DNA of 64,000 nucleotides. Origin: JACNKJ01 sp964344565 (GTDB lineage Bacteria; Krumholzibacteriota; Krumholzibacteriia; JACNKJ01). How positions within the stretch are numbered: position 1 is the stretch's first letter; every line of letters starts with the position of its first letter. The translations under genes were made by a program, and so were the position numbers. Below, in pieces: positions 17,585 to 26,453 of this stretch. The notes beneath the pieces were generated by a model, which did no database searches, was not told where the DNA came from, and saw only the letters and a list, made by a program, of their open reading frames with translations. Location of the stretch: positions 266,951 through 330,950 of the forward strand of contig CAYFNT010000001.1 in assembly GCA_964344565.1 (NCBI GenBank), written 5' to 3'.

Positions 17585-18589
17585 ATGAAAACGACAACTC
17601 GAATCGGCCTATTCGTCGCGTTGATGTTCTCGTCCGTGACGGCCATGGCGGGTCCCCGCATGGAGCTGGATCCGAAAGTCCTGAACCTGGGCACCATGGC
17701 ACAGCACGAAGTGCTGGAGCGCGAGGTCATGGTGCGCAATCTCGGCGACGAGACCCTCGAGATCTACGAGCTCAGCACCACCTGTCCCTGCACCTTCCCC
17801 GAGATCGTCGACGAGATCATCGAGCCCGGCGCCACCGGGCGCATCCACGTGACCTTCCAGAGCAAGACCTATCAGGGCGACGTGCGCAAGATCATCGAGG
17901 TCTACAGCAACGACTCGGAAGATTCCTACGGCGAGATCGGCATCCAGGTCTACGTGGAGGCCCCGGTCTTCGTGGAGCCCGACGACCGGAAGCTCGACTT
18001 CGGCGACGTGAGTCACGGCGGCAATCCGAAGGTCGAGGCCGCTTTCCGCAGCGGCGGGGGCGAAGCGCTCAGCATCGAGGTGCTCGAGCACAACGCCTCG
18101 CTCTTCGACTGCGAAACCCTCGCCGGCGAGGACGGCGGCGCCCGCCTTGCCGTGAAGCTCAAGTCCGAAGCTCCGGCCGGACCCTTCCGCGAGATCATCC
18201 GCGTGGGCACCAGCGCCGCCGGAGCCGAGGAGATCGACCTGGAGATTTTCGGCCGGGTGGAGGCCGAACTCATGGCCGAACCCGATCGGCTGAACTTCCG
18301 AATGGTGGCTCCCGGCGCGGAACTCAGTCGCGAAATCGTGCTGCGAAGCGGAGGAGCGCCCTTCAGCGTGACCTCGGCGAGCATCGATCTGGCCGGCCTC
18401 GAGGTGGAGATCCTCGATGGGGGAACCGGGCAGGAGGCCCGCCTTCGCGTGCACGGAAAGGCCCTGGGCAAGGACGACGAAGCCGCCACAAAGTCCCGGG
18501 GCCGACTCAAGGGGCATCTGAAAATCAGCACCGACCATCCAGCCCAGCCCGAGCTGGAGGTGGTGGTGCTCTACATGCTTCGTATCTGA
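17585..18589 (+). CDS. DUF1573-type periplasmic protein
   Basis: A signal peptide (ends AMAG) is followed by LDPKVLNLGTMAQHEVLEREVMVRN and a TCPCT cysteine pair in the first Ig-like repeat, the signature of DUF1573 proteins. Two or three further ASH/MSP-like beta-sandwiches follow without cysteines. DUF1573 proteins commonly sit beside thioredoxin, rhodanese and DoxX/MauE genes, as here, and are thought to act in envelope redox or protein-maturation tasks. The exact function is unknown. ATG 17585 is chosen from the signal peptide; in-frame ATGs at 17567 and 17576 are alternatives. It is the first gene of a three-gene operon (8-bp gap, then a 4-bp overlap). Confidence 0.75.
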   Translation: MKTTTRIGLFVALMFSSVTAMAGPRMELDPKVLNLGTMAQHEVLEREVMVRNLGDETLEIYELSTTCPCTFPEIVDEIIEPGATGRIHVTFQSKTYQGDVRKIIEVYSNDSEDSYGEIGIQVYVEAPVFVEPDDRKLDFGDVSHGGNPKVEAAFRSGGGEALSIEVLEHNASLFDCETLAGEDGGARLAVKLKSEAPAGPFREIIRVGTSAAGAEEIDLEIFGRVEAELMAEPDRLNFRMVAPGAELSREIVLRSGGAPFSVTSASIDLAGLEVEILDGGTGQEARLRVHGKALGKDDEAATKSRGRLKGHLKISTDHPAQPELEVVVLYMLRI

Positions 18590-18597
18590 GGGCGACG

Positions 18598-19092
18598 ATG
18601 GGCGAAGGGACCATGGGCCGATCCTATTCCAAGCATCTGATTCGCGAGACGCTTCTGCTGGCGGCACTCACCCTGGCGGCCCTGGCCCTGGTGTGGTTCG
18701 TACGCACTCCTCGATTCCCCCTCATCGCCGAGATCAGCGACTACGAGATGGACCTGGACTACCCCGTGCTCGCCGTCGAAGACTGCGTGACCTTCTACGA
18801 GGCCGGCAGTCACCTCTTCATCGACGCGCGGGGGCTGGCCGCGCCGGAAGCATACATCCCCGGAGCCTTTTTCATCGGACTCGAAAGCTTCGACGAGGAT
18901 CTCCGCGAGGTGATCGACTTCATCTATCCGGAAGACGCCCTGCTGCTCTACGGTGACGGGCGCCTCCAGGCCACCGCCGCGGTGGCCGCGCGATTCGAAG
19001 AGCGGGGATACGAGGTGGAAGGGCTCATGCGCGGCGGAATCGAAGCCTGGCGAAAGGCCGGCGGCGAAGTGACCGAGGAGGCTTCGCCGTGA
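18598..19092 (+). CDS. Membrane-anchored rhodanese-like protein lacking the catalytic cysteine
   Basis: One N-terminal membrane helix (about residues 15-35) is followed by a periplasmic rhodanese fold: LFIDARGLAAPEAYIPGAF near the start and GLMRGGIEAWRKAGGEV at the end. The active-site loop, normally VVYC.g.R...A, reads LLLYGDGRLQATAAV, so the sulfur-carrying cysteine is replaced by glycine. It may bind a partner rather than transfer sulfur. It lies between the DUF1573 gene and the MauE-like gene, whose GTG start overlaps this stop. Confidence 0.8.
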   Translation: MGEGTMGRSYSKHLIRETLLLAALTLAALALVWFVRTPRFPLIAEISDYEMDLDYPVLAVEDCVTFYEAGSHLFIDARGLAAPEAYIPGAFFIGLESFDEDLREVIDFIYPEDALLLYGDGRLQATAAVAARFEERGYEVEGLMRGGIEAWRKAGGEVTEEASP

Positions 19093-19529
19093 CCGGACGC
19101 GATCGATTCCTCTGGGTGCTGGCCCTGCTCATCCGCCTGGTCATCGGCGTGACCTTCGTGGTGGCCTCCTATCACAAGATCCTCGATCCGAAGGCCTTCG
19201 CCCAATCGGTCTACTACTATCACATGGTGCCGGCGCCCCTGCTGCACCTCTTCGCCCTCTATCTGCCCTGGCTGGAGCTGGTGGCGGGACTCGCCCTCAT
19301 CGTCGGATGGAAACGCGGCGGCGCGGCCGTGCTCACGGCGCTCATGACCTTGGCCTTCATCGTGGGCCTGTCCTATGCCCTCGCGCGGAACCTGGACATC
19401 TCCTGCGGCTGCTTCGGCACCGACAGCGGTCACTCCGTGGGACTCAGCCTACTCATTCGCGACATCGTCATGCTCGCGGCCCTGATCCTATTCCTCTGGA
19501 TCGACCGGCGCCAGAAGGCCCTTTCCTGA
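19089..19529 (+). CDS. MauE/DoxX-like membrane protein
   Basis: Four membrane helices in 146 residues. The pattern ASYHKILDPKAFAQSVYYYHMVP followed by LPWLELVAGLAL is that of MauE/DoxX proteins, and ISCGCFG supplies the cysteine pair typical of the MauE branch. MauE was first linked to maturation of periplasmic methylamine dehydrogenase disulfides. With DUF1573 and a rhodanese fold beside it, a role in thiol/disulfide handling in the envelope is likely but unproven. It starts at GTG overlapping the upstream TGA (GTGA), so translation is coupled. Confidence 0.8.
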   Translation: MTGRDRFLWVLALLIRLVIGVTFVVASYHKILDPKAFAQSVYYYHMVPAPLLHLFALYLPWLELVAGLALIVGWKRGGAAVLTALMTLAFIVGLSYALARNLDISCGCFGTDSGHSVGLSLLIRDIVMLAALILFLWIDRRQKALS

Positions 19530-19631
19530 TTTTCCCCTCTTAATTTCGCGCGCAGGCTTTCGCCTGGACATGGAATCCCCGCCTCCCTAGCGTTGTTCCA
19601 CGCAAACGAACACCATGGGAAGGAGCTCGCC

Positions 19632-19921
19632 ATGAAGAAGTTCTTGCTGCTGCATTACGGCTTCGAGAAGCCGACTCCCGACATCATGCAGGCCTGGGGG
19701 AAGTGGTTCGAATCCATCGCCGACAGGCAGATCGCCCAGGGAGGCTTCGCCGGCGGCAGGGAGATCACGGAAGATGGTTGCCGCGACCTTCCCTGGGACA
19801 TGAACGCCATCACCGGCTTCAACATCATCGAGGCCGAGGATCTGGATGCCGCCGAAGCGGTGGCGAAAGCCAATCCCTTCATCGCCGGCATCCGTGTCTA
19901 CGAGCTGAGGGAGGAAAATGA
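19632..19921 (+). pseudogene. YCII-related small protein that has lost its stop codon
   Basis: ATG 19632, with AAGGAG upstream, starts a protein of about 95 residues of the YCII/YciI dimeric alpha-beta barrel type: FEKPTPDIMQAWGKWFESIAD, the FAGGREIT strand, AEDLDAAEAVAKANPF and GIRVYELREE at the expected end. No stop follows. The frame runs on to 20465 as an unlikely basic sequence inside the next gene, read in another frame. At 19914-19917 the DNA reads GGAAAATGA. One extra A would give AAA TGA, so the stop would overlap the next ATG. A one-base loss in this A-run, real or a sequencing error, explains the picture. Function unknown. Confidence 0.6.
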
Positions 19922-20469
19922 AGCAATGGTTTCTAGGGGGCTTCCTGGCCGCGGTGCTCATCATGATCTGGGGATTCGTCTTCTGGGCCACGCCCATCAG
20001 TTCGGGCGTCGTGAAGACCGGCGCCAGCGAGGGCATCCTCGGTCCTGCGCTGTCCCAGTCGCTGCCCGGGGACGGCGTCTACGTCCTTCCCTCGATGGGC
20101 GAGCCCTACGACGAGGAGGCCTGGAGGCAGGCCCATCGCGCCGGTCCACTGGCCATGGTCTTCTACCGGAGCGAGGGCAGCGATCCCATGGCTCCGGGCA
20201 TCTATCTCAAGGGATTTCTTCACATGCTGCTGAGCGCCCTGCTCATCGGATTGTTGCTGAAGAGCGTGGCGTCCAGTTTGCCCGGCTACGGCCAGCGTGT
20301 CGGATTCGTTCTGCTGGCCGCCTTGACGGTCGGCGTCTGGGCCAACCTGGGCAAGCCCATCTGGTTCATGCATCCCTGGCACTTCTACCTGTACACCTTG
20401 CTCTACGACATGGTCGCATGGCTTCTGGCCGGCCTCGTTCTGGCCCGATTCATCCGGCCGAATAGCTGA
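19918..20469 (+). CDS. Small inner-membrane protein of unknown function
   Basis: A 183-residue protein not recognised as any named family. It has an N-terminal helix (about 5-25), a polar loop of about 70 residues, and three or four further helices from about residue 99 (MLLSALLIGLLL; VGFVLLAALTVGVW; HFYLYTLLYDMVAWLLAGLVLA). The loop contains a possible periplasmic domain with PGDGVYVLPSM. GGGAGGAAA precedes the ATG at 19918, and the upstream YCII gene would normally end in this ATG, so the two are a translationally coupled pair. Confidence 0.65.
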   Translation: MKQWFLGGFLAAVLIMIWGFVFWATPISSGVVKTGASEGILGPALSQSLPGDGVYVLPSMGEPYDEEAWRQAHRAGPLAMVFYRSEGSDPMAPGIYLKGFLHMLLSALLIGLLLKSVASSLPGYGQRVGFVLLAALTVGVWANLGKPIWFMHPWHFYLYTLLYDMVAWLLAGLVLARFIRPNS

Positions 20470-20479
20470 TCGGAGCGAA

Positions 20480-20505
20480 GGCCCGGGAGGAGTCTCCCGG
20501 GCCTC
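20480..20505 (+). terminator. Terminator hairpin between convergent genes
   Basis: AGGCCCGGGAG / CTCCCGGGCCT with a GAGT loop, then CTCCTTAAG. The U-tract is weak, so confidence is moderate. Confidence 0.6.
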
Positions 20506-20518
20506 TCCTTAAGACGCA

Positions 20519-21592
20519 TCAGTTCTCCTCGCCCGCAAGGAAACGGGTTCTTTGCTCGGTCAGGTAGGGATCGTCCGGCGACAGCTCCAGCGCGCGATCG
20601 ATGGCCTTCAGGGCCTGGTCAGCGTTACCCATCCTGAAGTGCACTTCCGCGAGCGTGTCGAGGATGTTGCTGTCCTCCGGCTCGAGTTTCGCGGCGCGTC
20701 CGGCCGCCTCCAGGCACTCCTCGAGATAGACCTCGGCCGTGGCGCAGTACCAGGCCAGGGCGTTGAGGGTGCCCGCGTCGCTGCCCTCGTCTTCGAGAAC
20801 GTGGGCGAGGCTGCGCCCGACGCGGTTCATCTCGAAGGCCGCGCCTTCGGCGTCGCCCGCCGCCTCGCGCAACTCGGCGAAGCGGAGATGAGCCACCGAC
20901 AGGTTCTGCGCCTCGTGCATGCGATAGAGGCGGAGCAACTCGTCGATGGGCGCTTCGTGATCCTCCACGCGCAGGTCCACGTATCGTTCGGCATACTCGG
21001 GATGATCGGGATGATGCCGCCCCACGATGACGGCCGCCGACTGCTGCCCCCGGCTGTCGCCGCCGGCCTCCTGGGCGGCCTGTAGCGCCAGGATCAGGCG
21101 CAGGGCCAGCTCCTCGTCGGGATGGGAGGTGAAGGCATTGATCATGCCCAGGAGCACCTGCCCGCTGACCAGGATGTTCCCCTGGCAACTGAAGTTCGGC
21201 CCTTGTGCGTCGCCCGCCCAGTACATGCAGAGTCCGCCGCTATAAGCTGCGGTGTTGCCCCCGGCGTCGATGAGGGCGAGCTGTCGGTTTTCCCGTTCCT
21301 CATCGCTTGCGAGCAGGCTGTCCAGGGCCGCCTGGGCATCGAGACCTTCGGCCATGAGCGCGAGACCCCGGGGCCCGAAGGACTCATTGGTCTGGGCCTG
21401 GGTGGCCACCGCGCCCACGCCCGCCCGAGCCCAGGCCACGGGCGGTCCGACGCTGAAGACGCAGGACTGCACGGCCACGCCCACCTCGCCGGTTTGCGGA
21501 TCGTGGGCCACGATGGAGAAGGTGCCGGCCGGCGGAAGGGCCATGGCCAGAGCGGGAAGCAGCAGAAGGACGAGAACGCTGACGATTCGCAT
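20519..21592 (-). CDS. Secreted DUF1028 (Ntn-hydrolase-like) protein with TPR tail
   Basis: After a signal peptide (ends ALA-LPPA) the protein begins GTFSIVAHDPQTGEVGVAVQSCVFSVG, the DUF1028 N-terminus that resembles Ntn hydrolases. Internal motifs ATQAQTNESFGPRGL and QGNILVSGQVLLGM are also typical. About 90 residues at the C-terminus form TPR-like helices (AAGRAAKLEPEDSNILDTLAEVHF and a second copy). DUF1028 proteins are of unknown activity, though the fold suggests amidohydrolase or peptidase activity. GAGGAG precedes the ATG at 21592. It is divergent from the DUF1800 gene. Confidence 0.85.
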   Translation of the reverse strand: MRIVSVLVLLLLPALAMALPPAGTFSIVAHDPQTGEVGVAVQSCVFSVGPPVAWARAGVGAVATQAQTNESFGPRGLALMAEGLDAQAALDSLLASDEERENRQLALIDAGGNTAAYSGGLCMYWAGDAQGPNFSCQGNILVSGQVLLGMINAFTSHPDEELALRLILALQAAQEAGGDSRGQQSAAVIVGRHHPDHPEYAERYVDLRVEDHEAPIDELLRLYRMHEAQNLSVAHLRFAELREAAGDAEGAAFEMNRVGRSLAHVLEDEGSDAGTLNALAWYCATAEVYLEECLEAAGRAAKLEPEDSNILDTLAEVHFRMGNADQALKAIDRALELSPDDPYLTEQRTRFLAGEEN

Positions 21593-21691
21593 GGAACTCC
21601 TCGAAGGCTGAAGGTGGGCCGATGCTAGCGCATGGCATCCCTGGCGCAAAGGGGGCGATGAATCGGACCTCAGTGTCCGGGAATTCTTATT

Positions 21692-21720
21692 TTCGTTTGT
21701 TTTGATGAACCAACTATGAT
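21692..21720 (+). promoter_or_regulatory. Putative promoter of the DUF1800-DUF1501 operon
   Basis: TTCGTT, 17 bp, TATGAT, about 40 bp upstream of the DUF1800 start in an AT-rich patch of the divergent intergenic region. Confidence 0.4.
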
Positions 21721-21760
21721 AGCATCTGTTCAAGCCAGAAATTCCCGGATTGGGGGAAGC

Positions 21761-23518
21761 ATGAATACGACGCGCTCAAGGCGCCGCGTGTTCGCGATTC
21801 GTCGCGGCATGCCGGCGGCTTTTCTTTTCATCGCGCTCGCTGGCTCCGCCCTCGCTCTCGATTCCGACTCCAACGCCAGCGCCGCCATGGATCACGCCGC
21901 CAGCCTCGACGATTTCGTCGGAGAGGCCGCGGATGTTCTCGATGACATGGCCATCACACCCGTTTTGGGTGGGCGCATCCCGCGGATGCCGGAACTCGAA
22001 GCCTGGGGCCCGCCATCGGGCGAAGCCCAACTGGACGCACGAGGCGGCAGGGAGGCCACCAGCGACTGGACACCCTACGCCGGCAGCTTCGACCTGCCCG
22101 AGGCGGCTCACCTGCTCCATCGAACGGTCATCGGCCCGCGTTTCAGCGAGATGCTGGACGTGCAGGCCCAAGGTCTCGACGCCTCGGTGCAGGGTCTCCT
22201 GCTCAACGGCCTCGCGCCTGCGGCGCCCGGCGACTGGGCCACCGAACCGGTGCCGGACGTCAGCGACTGGACCCAGGAGATGGTCGACTCCCTGATACAG
22301 CTCTACGCCCAGAGGGTGGAGAAGCTGAGGCTCTGGTGGTGCGACGTCATCCTGGAGGAGGGCGGAGGACTCGGCGGCAGTCCCACGCTGCGCGAGAGCA
22401 TGACCCACTTCTGGCACGACCATTTCGCCACCGGCGCGCGGGACGTGATCATTCCGCAGTCCATGTACGTGCAGAACCGGCTCTTACGCGACTACGCCCT
22501 GGGCAATTTCCGAGAACTCGTGCGCGAGATCTACAAGGATCCCGCCATGCTGCTCTGGCTCAACGGGCAGGATAACTACATCGGGCACATCAACGAGAAC
22601 TTCGCTCGCGAGTTGCTCGAATTGTTCACCCTGGGCCTTGATCAGTACGAGCAGGACGACATCGTCGCCGCGGCGCGAGCCTTCACCGGCTGGTTCACCC
22701 TGGACGGCGTCACCAGCGTCTTCATTCCCGAGTACCACGACCCCGGCATCAAGATCTTCCTGAACCACGCGGGCAACTGGGACGGCGACGACATCGTCGA
22801 CTTCATCTTCGAGGAAGAGGAGACCGCGCGCTTCATCTGCAGGAAGCTCTACCGCTGGTTCATCGACGAGTATCCGGACGAAGCGCTCATCGAGGACCTG
22901 GCGGCCACCCTGCGCGCCAACGACTACGAGGTCGCGCCGGTGCTCGAGCGCATGCTGCTCAGCGAGCACTTCTTCGACGCGAACTTCCGCGGCAGCATCA
23001 TCACCGATGGCGTGGACAAGAGCGTGGGCCTGCTTCGCAGCCTCTACATGGAAAACTTGAATCTCATGGACGGCTGGGACGAGGTCGTGGCCGGACCCAG
23101 CGCATGGACCTGGTACAGCATGATCACCTTCGGGCACCTGCTGCTGGATCCGCCCAACGTGGCCGGATGGCCCGGCTATCGCACCTGGATCAACGCCACC
23201 ACCCTGACCGGTCGAAAGGCCCTCGACACCTCGGTGATCGACGGCGACTACTACGGCTACGACCTGGAGATGCAGGCCGACGCCATCGCCATCGCCATGG
23301 AAACCATCGATCCCAACGACCCCTATCAGATCGTGGACGATTTCGCCCTCGCCTATTTCGGCATGCCTCCCACCGAGGCGGTCAGGCAGCGAATGATCGA
23401 CGAACTGCTGCAGGGTTCCGAACCCTGGGAGTGGTCCATCTACAACACGGGGGCCGAAGCTCAGCTGCAGTTGCTGCTGAAACTCATCTTCCGCCTTCCC
23501 GATTTCCAGGCGAGGTGA
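21761..23518 (+). CDS. DUF1800 family secreted protein
   Basis: A signal peptide (about residues 1-33) precedes a 550-residue all-helical DUF1800 domain. Recognisable parts are EAAHLLHRTVIGPRF near the start, LRESMTHFWHDHFAT, NRLLRDYALGNFRELV, the NENFARELLELFTLG motif, AARAFTGW and the PPNVAGWPGY block. These proteins are almost always next to a DUF1501 gene, as here, and are exported by many environmental bacteria; their activity is not established. The ATG at 21761 has GGGGGAAG upstream. The DUF1501 gene starts 3 bp after the stop. Confidence 0.9.
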   Translation: MNTTRSRRRVFAIRRGMPAAFLFIALAGSALALDSDSNASAAMDHAASLDDFVGEAADVLDDMAITPVLGGRIPRMPELEAWGPPSGEAQLDARGGREATSDWTPYAGSFDLPEAAHLLHRTVIGPRFSEMLDVQAQGLDASVQGLLLNGLAPAAPGDWATEPVPDVSDWTQEMVDSLIQLYAQRVEKLRLWWCDVILEEGGGLGGSPTLRESMTHFWHDHFATGARDVIIPQSMYVQNRLLRDYALGNFRELVREIYKDPAMLLWLNGQDNYIGHINENFARELLELFTLGLDQYEQDDIVAAARAFTGWFTLDGVTSVFIPEYHDPGIKIFLNHAGNWDGDDIVDFIFEEEETARFICRKLYRWFIDEYPDEALIEDLAATLRANDYEVAPVLERMLLSEHFFDANFRGSIITDGVDKSVGLLRSLYMENLNLMDGWDEVVAGPSAWTWYSMITFGHLLLDPPNVAGWPGYRTWINATTLTGRKALDTSVIDGDYYGYDLEMQADAIAIAMETIDPNDPYQIVDDFALAYFGMPPTEAVRQRMIDELLQGSEPWEWSIYNTGAEAQLQLLLKLIFRLPDFQAR

Positions 23519-23521
23519 GTC

Positions 23522-25090
23522 ATGAACAGACGAGACTTTCTAGGCAAGACCATGAAGCTCGTTGCCGGCGGGCTCATCCTTCCACCCCTGGGTCGGAGGG
23601 CGGGTGCCCAGGGCTGGTTCCCCGGAATGCCCGCGGGGCGGCTGCGCAGGATGTCCGAGCTGGACGTTCTGGACGGCAAGATCCTCGTGATCCTCAATCT
23701 GAGCGGCGGCAACGACGGACTCAACACGGTGGTTCCCTACACCGACAACCTCTACTACACCGCGCGGCAGAACATCGCCGTGCAGCCGGGCGACGTGGTG
23801 CCCCTGGACGCCGACACGGGTCTGCATCCGGGCCTGACTCCCCTGCAGGGCCTCTGGGACGGCGGCCGCATGGCCATCGTGCGCGGAGTCGGCTATCCCC
23901 AGCCGAATCTTTCGCACTTCCGTTCCACGGACATCTGGTTCTCCGCCTCCTCCAGCAGCGAGGAAGTGGGCACGGGATGGCTGGCCCGCTATGTGGAGGC
24001 CATGTATCCGGAGTTCCCCGGCGAACTGCCCTTCGCACCCTACGGATTGCAGCAGGGCATCGCCCATGAGATTCCCCTCAAGGGAGATCGCGGGAACATC
24101 GGCGTGGTGGTGGACAACCCCGACACCTTCTTCCAGCTGGTGAATCAGAATTACACCGGCGAATGGAACGACGAGTTGCCCGAGACCCGCGGCGGCGAGG
24201 AGCTGGGCTTCCTGCGCGAGGTGGATCAGGCCACCTTCGCCTACGCCGACGCCATCGGTCAGGCGGCCGACGCGGGGGTGAACACGGTGGCCTATCCCCA
24301 GACGACCTTGGGCGTGCAGCTCGAGATCGTCGCGCGCCTCATCAGCGGCGCGCTGGATACGCCTCTCTATCTCACCGCCGAGTTCGGTTTCGACACCCAT
24401 GTGAATCAGCTTGGGCAGCACGCCAATCTCATGGGATCCCTGGGCGGTTCGGTGGCGGCCTTCTTCCAGGACCTGGACAATCAGGGCCTCTCCGATCGCG
24501 TGGTTCTGGCCACCGTGTCGGAGTTCGGACGTCGGGTCGACGAGAACGGCGGATTCGGCACCGATCACGGCACGGCCGCTCCGCTCTTCGTCATGGGAGC
24601 GGGGGTCAACGGAGGATTCTACGGCACGAATCCGAATCTCTCCGATCTGGATCCCAACGGAAACATGCACATGCAGCACGACTTCCGTCAGGTCTACTCG
24701 ACCTTGCTGCAGGGGCACTTCCGGTCCAGCGAGTCCATGGCCAGCGACGTACTCATGGGCGGCTTCGACACCATCGACTTCATGGACATCCTCACGGGAG
24801 TCGATACACCGCCCTCGTCCAATCGCCTGGCGGGGGCCTATCCCAATCCGATTTCCCTGTCGCAATCGGGGCCCGTGCTCATCCAGTTCGAACTGGCCCG
24901 CAGTTCGAAGGTGGAGGTGCAGGTCTTCGACGTGAAGGGACGCCGGGTGTCGAATCTCGGAGGCCAGAGCTTCCCCGCGGGAAGCAATCGCCTGGTCTGG
25001 GAGGCCAAGGGCCTCTCAGCGGGCGTGTACATGGCCCGGGTCCGCGCCGGGAATTGGCAGGCCAGCGAGAAGCTGCTGCTTCTGCCCTGA
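23522..25090 (+). CDS. DUF1501 family Tat-exported protein with FlgD-type C-terminal domain
   Basis: It begins MNRRDFLGKTMKLVAGG, a twin-arginine signal, so it is exported folded. The body is DUF1501, a relative of the alkaline-phosphatase/sulfatase fold, with LNLSGGNDGLNTVVPY, GLHPGLTPLQGLW, VGYPQPNLSHF and FGTDHGTAAPLFVMG. Unlike most family members it carries an added FlgD Ig-like domain (YPNPISLSQSGPVLIQFEL ... SAGVYMARVRAG) ending KLLLLP. Together with the preceding DUF1800 protein it forms a conserved pair of unknown substrate. A ribosome site (GGTGAG) lies at the end of the upstream gene. Confidence 0.9.
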   Translation: MNRRDFLGKTMKLVAGGLILPPLGRRAGAQGWFPGMPAGRLRRMSELDVLDGKILVILNLSGGNDGLNTVVPYTDNLYYTARQNIAVQPGDVVPLDADTGLHPGLTPLQGLWDGGRMAIVRGVGYPQPNLSHFRSTDIWFSASSSSEEVGTGWLARYVEAMYPEFPGELPFAPYGLQQGIAHEIPLKGDRGNIGVVVDNPDTFFQLVNQNYTGEWNDELPETRGGEELGFLREVDQATFAYADAIGQAADAGVNTVAYPQTTLGVQLEIVARLISGALDTPLYLTAEFGFDTHVNQLGQHANLMGSLGGSVAAFFQDLDNQGLSDRVVLATVSEFGRRVDENGGFGTDHGTAAPLFVMGAGVNGGFYGTNPNLSDLDPNGNMHMQHDFRQVYSTLLQGHFRSSESMASDVLMGGFDTIDFMDILTGVDTPPSSNRLAGAYPNPISLSQSGPVLIQFELARSSKVEVQVFDVKGRRVSNLGGQSFPAGSNRLVWEAKGLSAGVYMARVRAGNWQASEKLLLLP

Positions 25091-25104
25091 TCATCTATGA
25101 TCAC

Positions 25105-25134
25105 CGGGGTCCCCGATCGGGGACCCCGTTCTAA
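25105..25134 (+). terminator. Rho-independent terminator
   Basis: CGGGGTCCCC / GGGGACCCCG with GATC loop and a TTCTAATTCC tail, ending the DUF1800-DUF1501 operon. Confidence 0.75.
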
Positions 25135-25196
25135 TTCCAAATGCCGCATTGATTTCAGCGCCTCCTGCTTCTACAATCGTGTCCAAAGGAGCGGTC

Positions 25197-26219
25197 ATGG
25201 ACTGGATCAGATTTCCCAAGATCGATCTGCACCGGCATCTGGAGGGCTCCCTTCGCATGTCCTCGCTCGAGGAAATCGCCGCTAGTCCCGAGTACGAGGC
25301 TCCGGCGGAGGAGATCCACAGACTGCGCTCCCTGCTGGAGCTGACCGATTCCAAGCGGAATCCCGAGGCCTTTCTGGCCAAGTTTCCCATCATCAGGCGT
25401 TTCTTCGTCTCTCCCGAAGTCATCGAGCGCCTCGCCTACGAGGCGGTGGCCGATGCGGCCGGGGACGGTCTCGTCTATCTGGAGTTGCGATTCAATCCCA
25501 CGGCCCTGGCCGAAGCCAGGGGCCTGACCCTGGAGCACGCGGCCGATTGCGTCATCGCCGGAGTGCGCCGCGCGGAAGCCGAGTTCGACATCCAGGTGCG
25601 CCTCATCGTCACGGTGAATCGCGCCGAGGCCATGACCGCCGGCAAGCTCCTGCAGGTCGCCGCGAAGAAGATGAACCAGGGCGTGGTGGGTATCGATCTG
25701 GCGGGGGACGAGGTGCACATCCCCGCCGATCCCTATGTGGAGCTTTTCGCGGAGGCCAATCGCATGGGCCTGGGAACCACCGCCCATGCGGGCGAGTGGG
25801 CGGGGGCCGAAAACGTGAGATTCGCGCTGGAGCACCTTAAGGCCGATCGCATCGGCCACGGCATTCGCGTGGTGGACGACGGCGAGGTGATGGCCCTGGC
25901 GCGGGAGCGCGGCTGCCTCTTCGAGGTCTGCGTCACCAGCAATCTTCAGACCGGCGCCGCCGAGGGCATGAGGCTGCATCCGCTCACCGCCATGCGGCGC
26001 GATCATGGGCTCAAGGTGACATTGAACACGGATGATCCCGGGCTGTCGAAGATTCGGCTGTCCGGCGAGATGGCACTGGTACACGCCGAGTTCGGATTCG
26101 ATCCGAAGGAGATCAAGAGCATGACCCTCGACGCGGCCGGCGGCGCCTTTCTGGATCCGGCCGGTCGGATCTCGCTACGCCAGGCCTTGGAGGAAGATTT
26201 CAGAGCGCTGGGCCTTTAG
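25197..26219 (+). CDS. add: Adenosine deaminase
   Basis: A cytosolic zinc amidohydrolase of 340 residues that converts adenosine (or a related aminopurine substrate) to inosine plus ammonia. Motifs in order: DLHRHLEGS with the two zinc histidines, VYLELRFNP, GIDLAGDE, TTAHAGEW with the third His and catalytic Glu, DRIGHGIR with the catalytic His, and NTDDPG with the fourth ligand Asp. I start at ATG 25197, preceded by AAAGGAG; upstream codons read as leader. It stands alone between two terminator/promoter regions. Adenine deaminase or a nucleoside-modifying variant is possible, but the canonical residues are all present. Confidence 0.92.
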   Translation: MDWIRFPKIDLHRHLEGSLRMSSLEEIAASPEYEAPAEEIHRLRSLLELTDSKRNPEAFLAKFPIIRRFFVSPEVIERLAYEAVADAAGDGLVYLELRFNPTALAEARGLTLEHAADCVIAGVRRAEAEFDIQVRLIVTVNRAEAMTAGKLLQVAAKKMNQGVVGIDLAGDEVHIPADPYVELFAEANRMGLGTTAHAGEWAGAENVRFALEHLKADRIGHGIRVVDDGEVMALARERGCLFEVCVTSNLQTGAAEGMRLHPLTAMRRDHGLKVTLNTDDPGLSKIRLSGEMALVHAEFGFDPKEIKSMTLDAAGGAFLDPAGRISLRQALEEDFRALGL

Positions 26220-26326
26220 AATCCCAGCTCCGATCGAATGAATGGGTTTCAGGGTGCGGGATTGCTGATCGGCTTCCCCGGAGCTCGTTAAGTGTAAGTG
26301 AAAAAACGCGTTAAACGGGCCGGTCA

Positions 26327-26355
26327 TTGTCAGTGGGAGGCATCTGATCTAGAAT
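26327..26355 (+). promoter_or_regulatory. Sigma-70-like promoter of the envelope-signalling operon
   Basis: TTGTCA (26327-26332), exactly 17 bp, TAGAAT (26350-26355). Transcription would start near 26362, giving a leader of about 90 nt to the GAF-PP2C gene. Confidence 0.6.
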
Positions 26356-26453
26356 GAGGACAGCGCCATTTACCTTCTTTCTTGCGTTGACGGGCGGCCA
26401 GCGGTCAGGATCAGAAAACTTGCGAGTTTCGCCCCCGAGGATGGTGCATCGAC

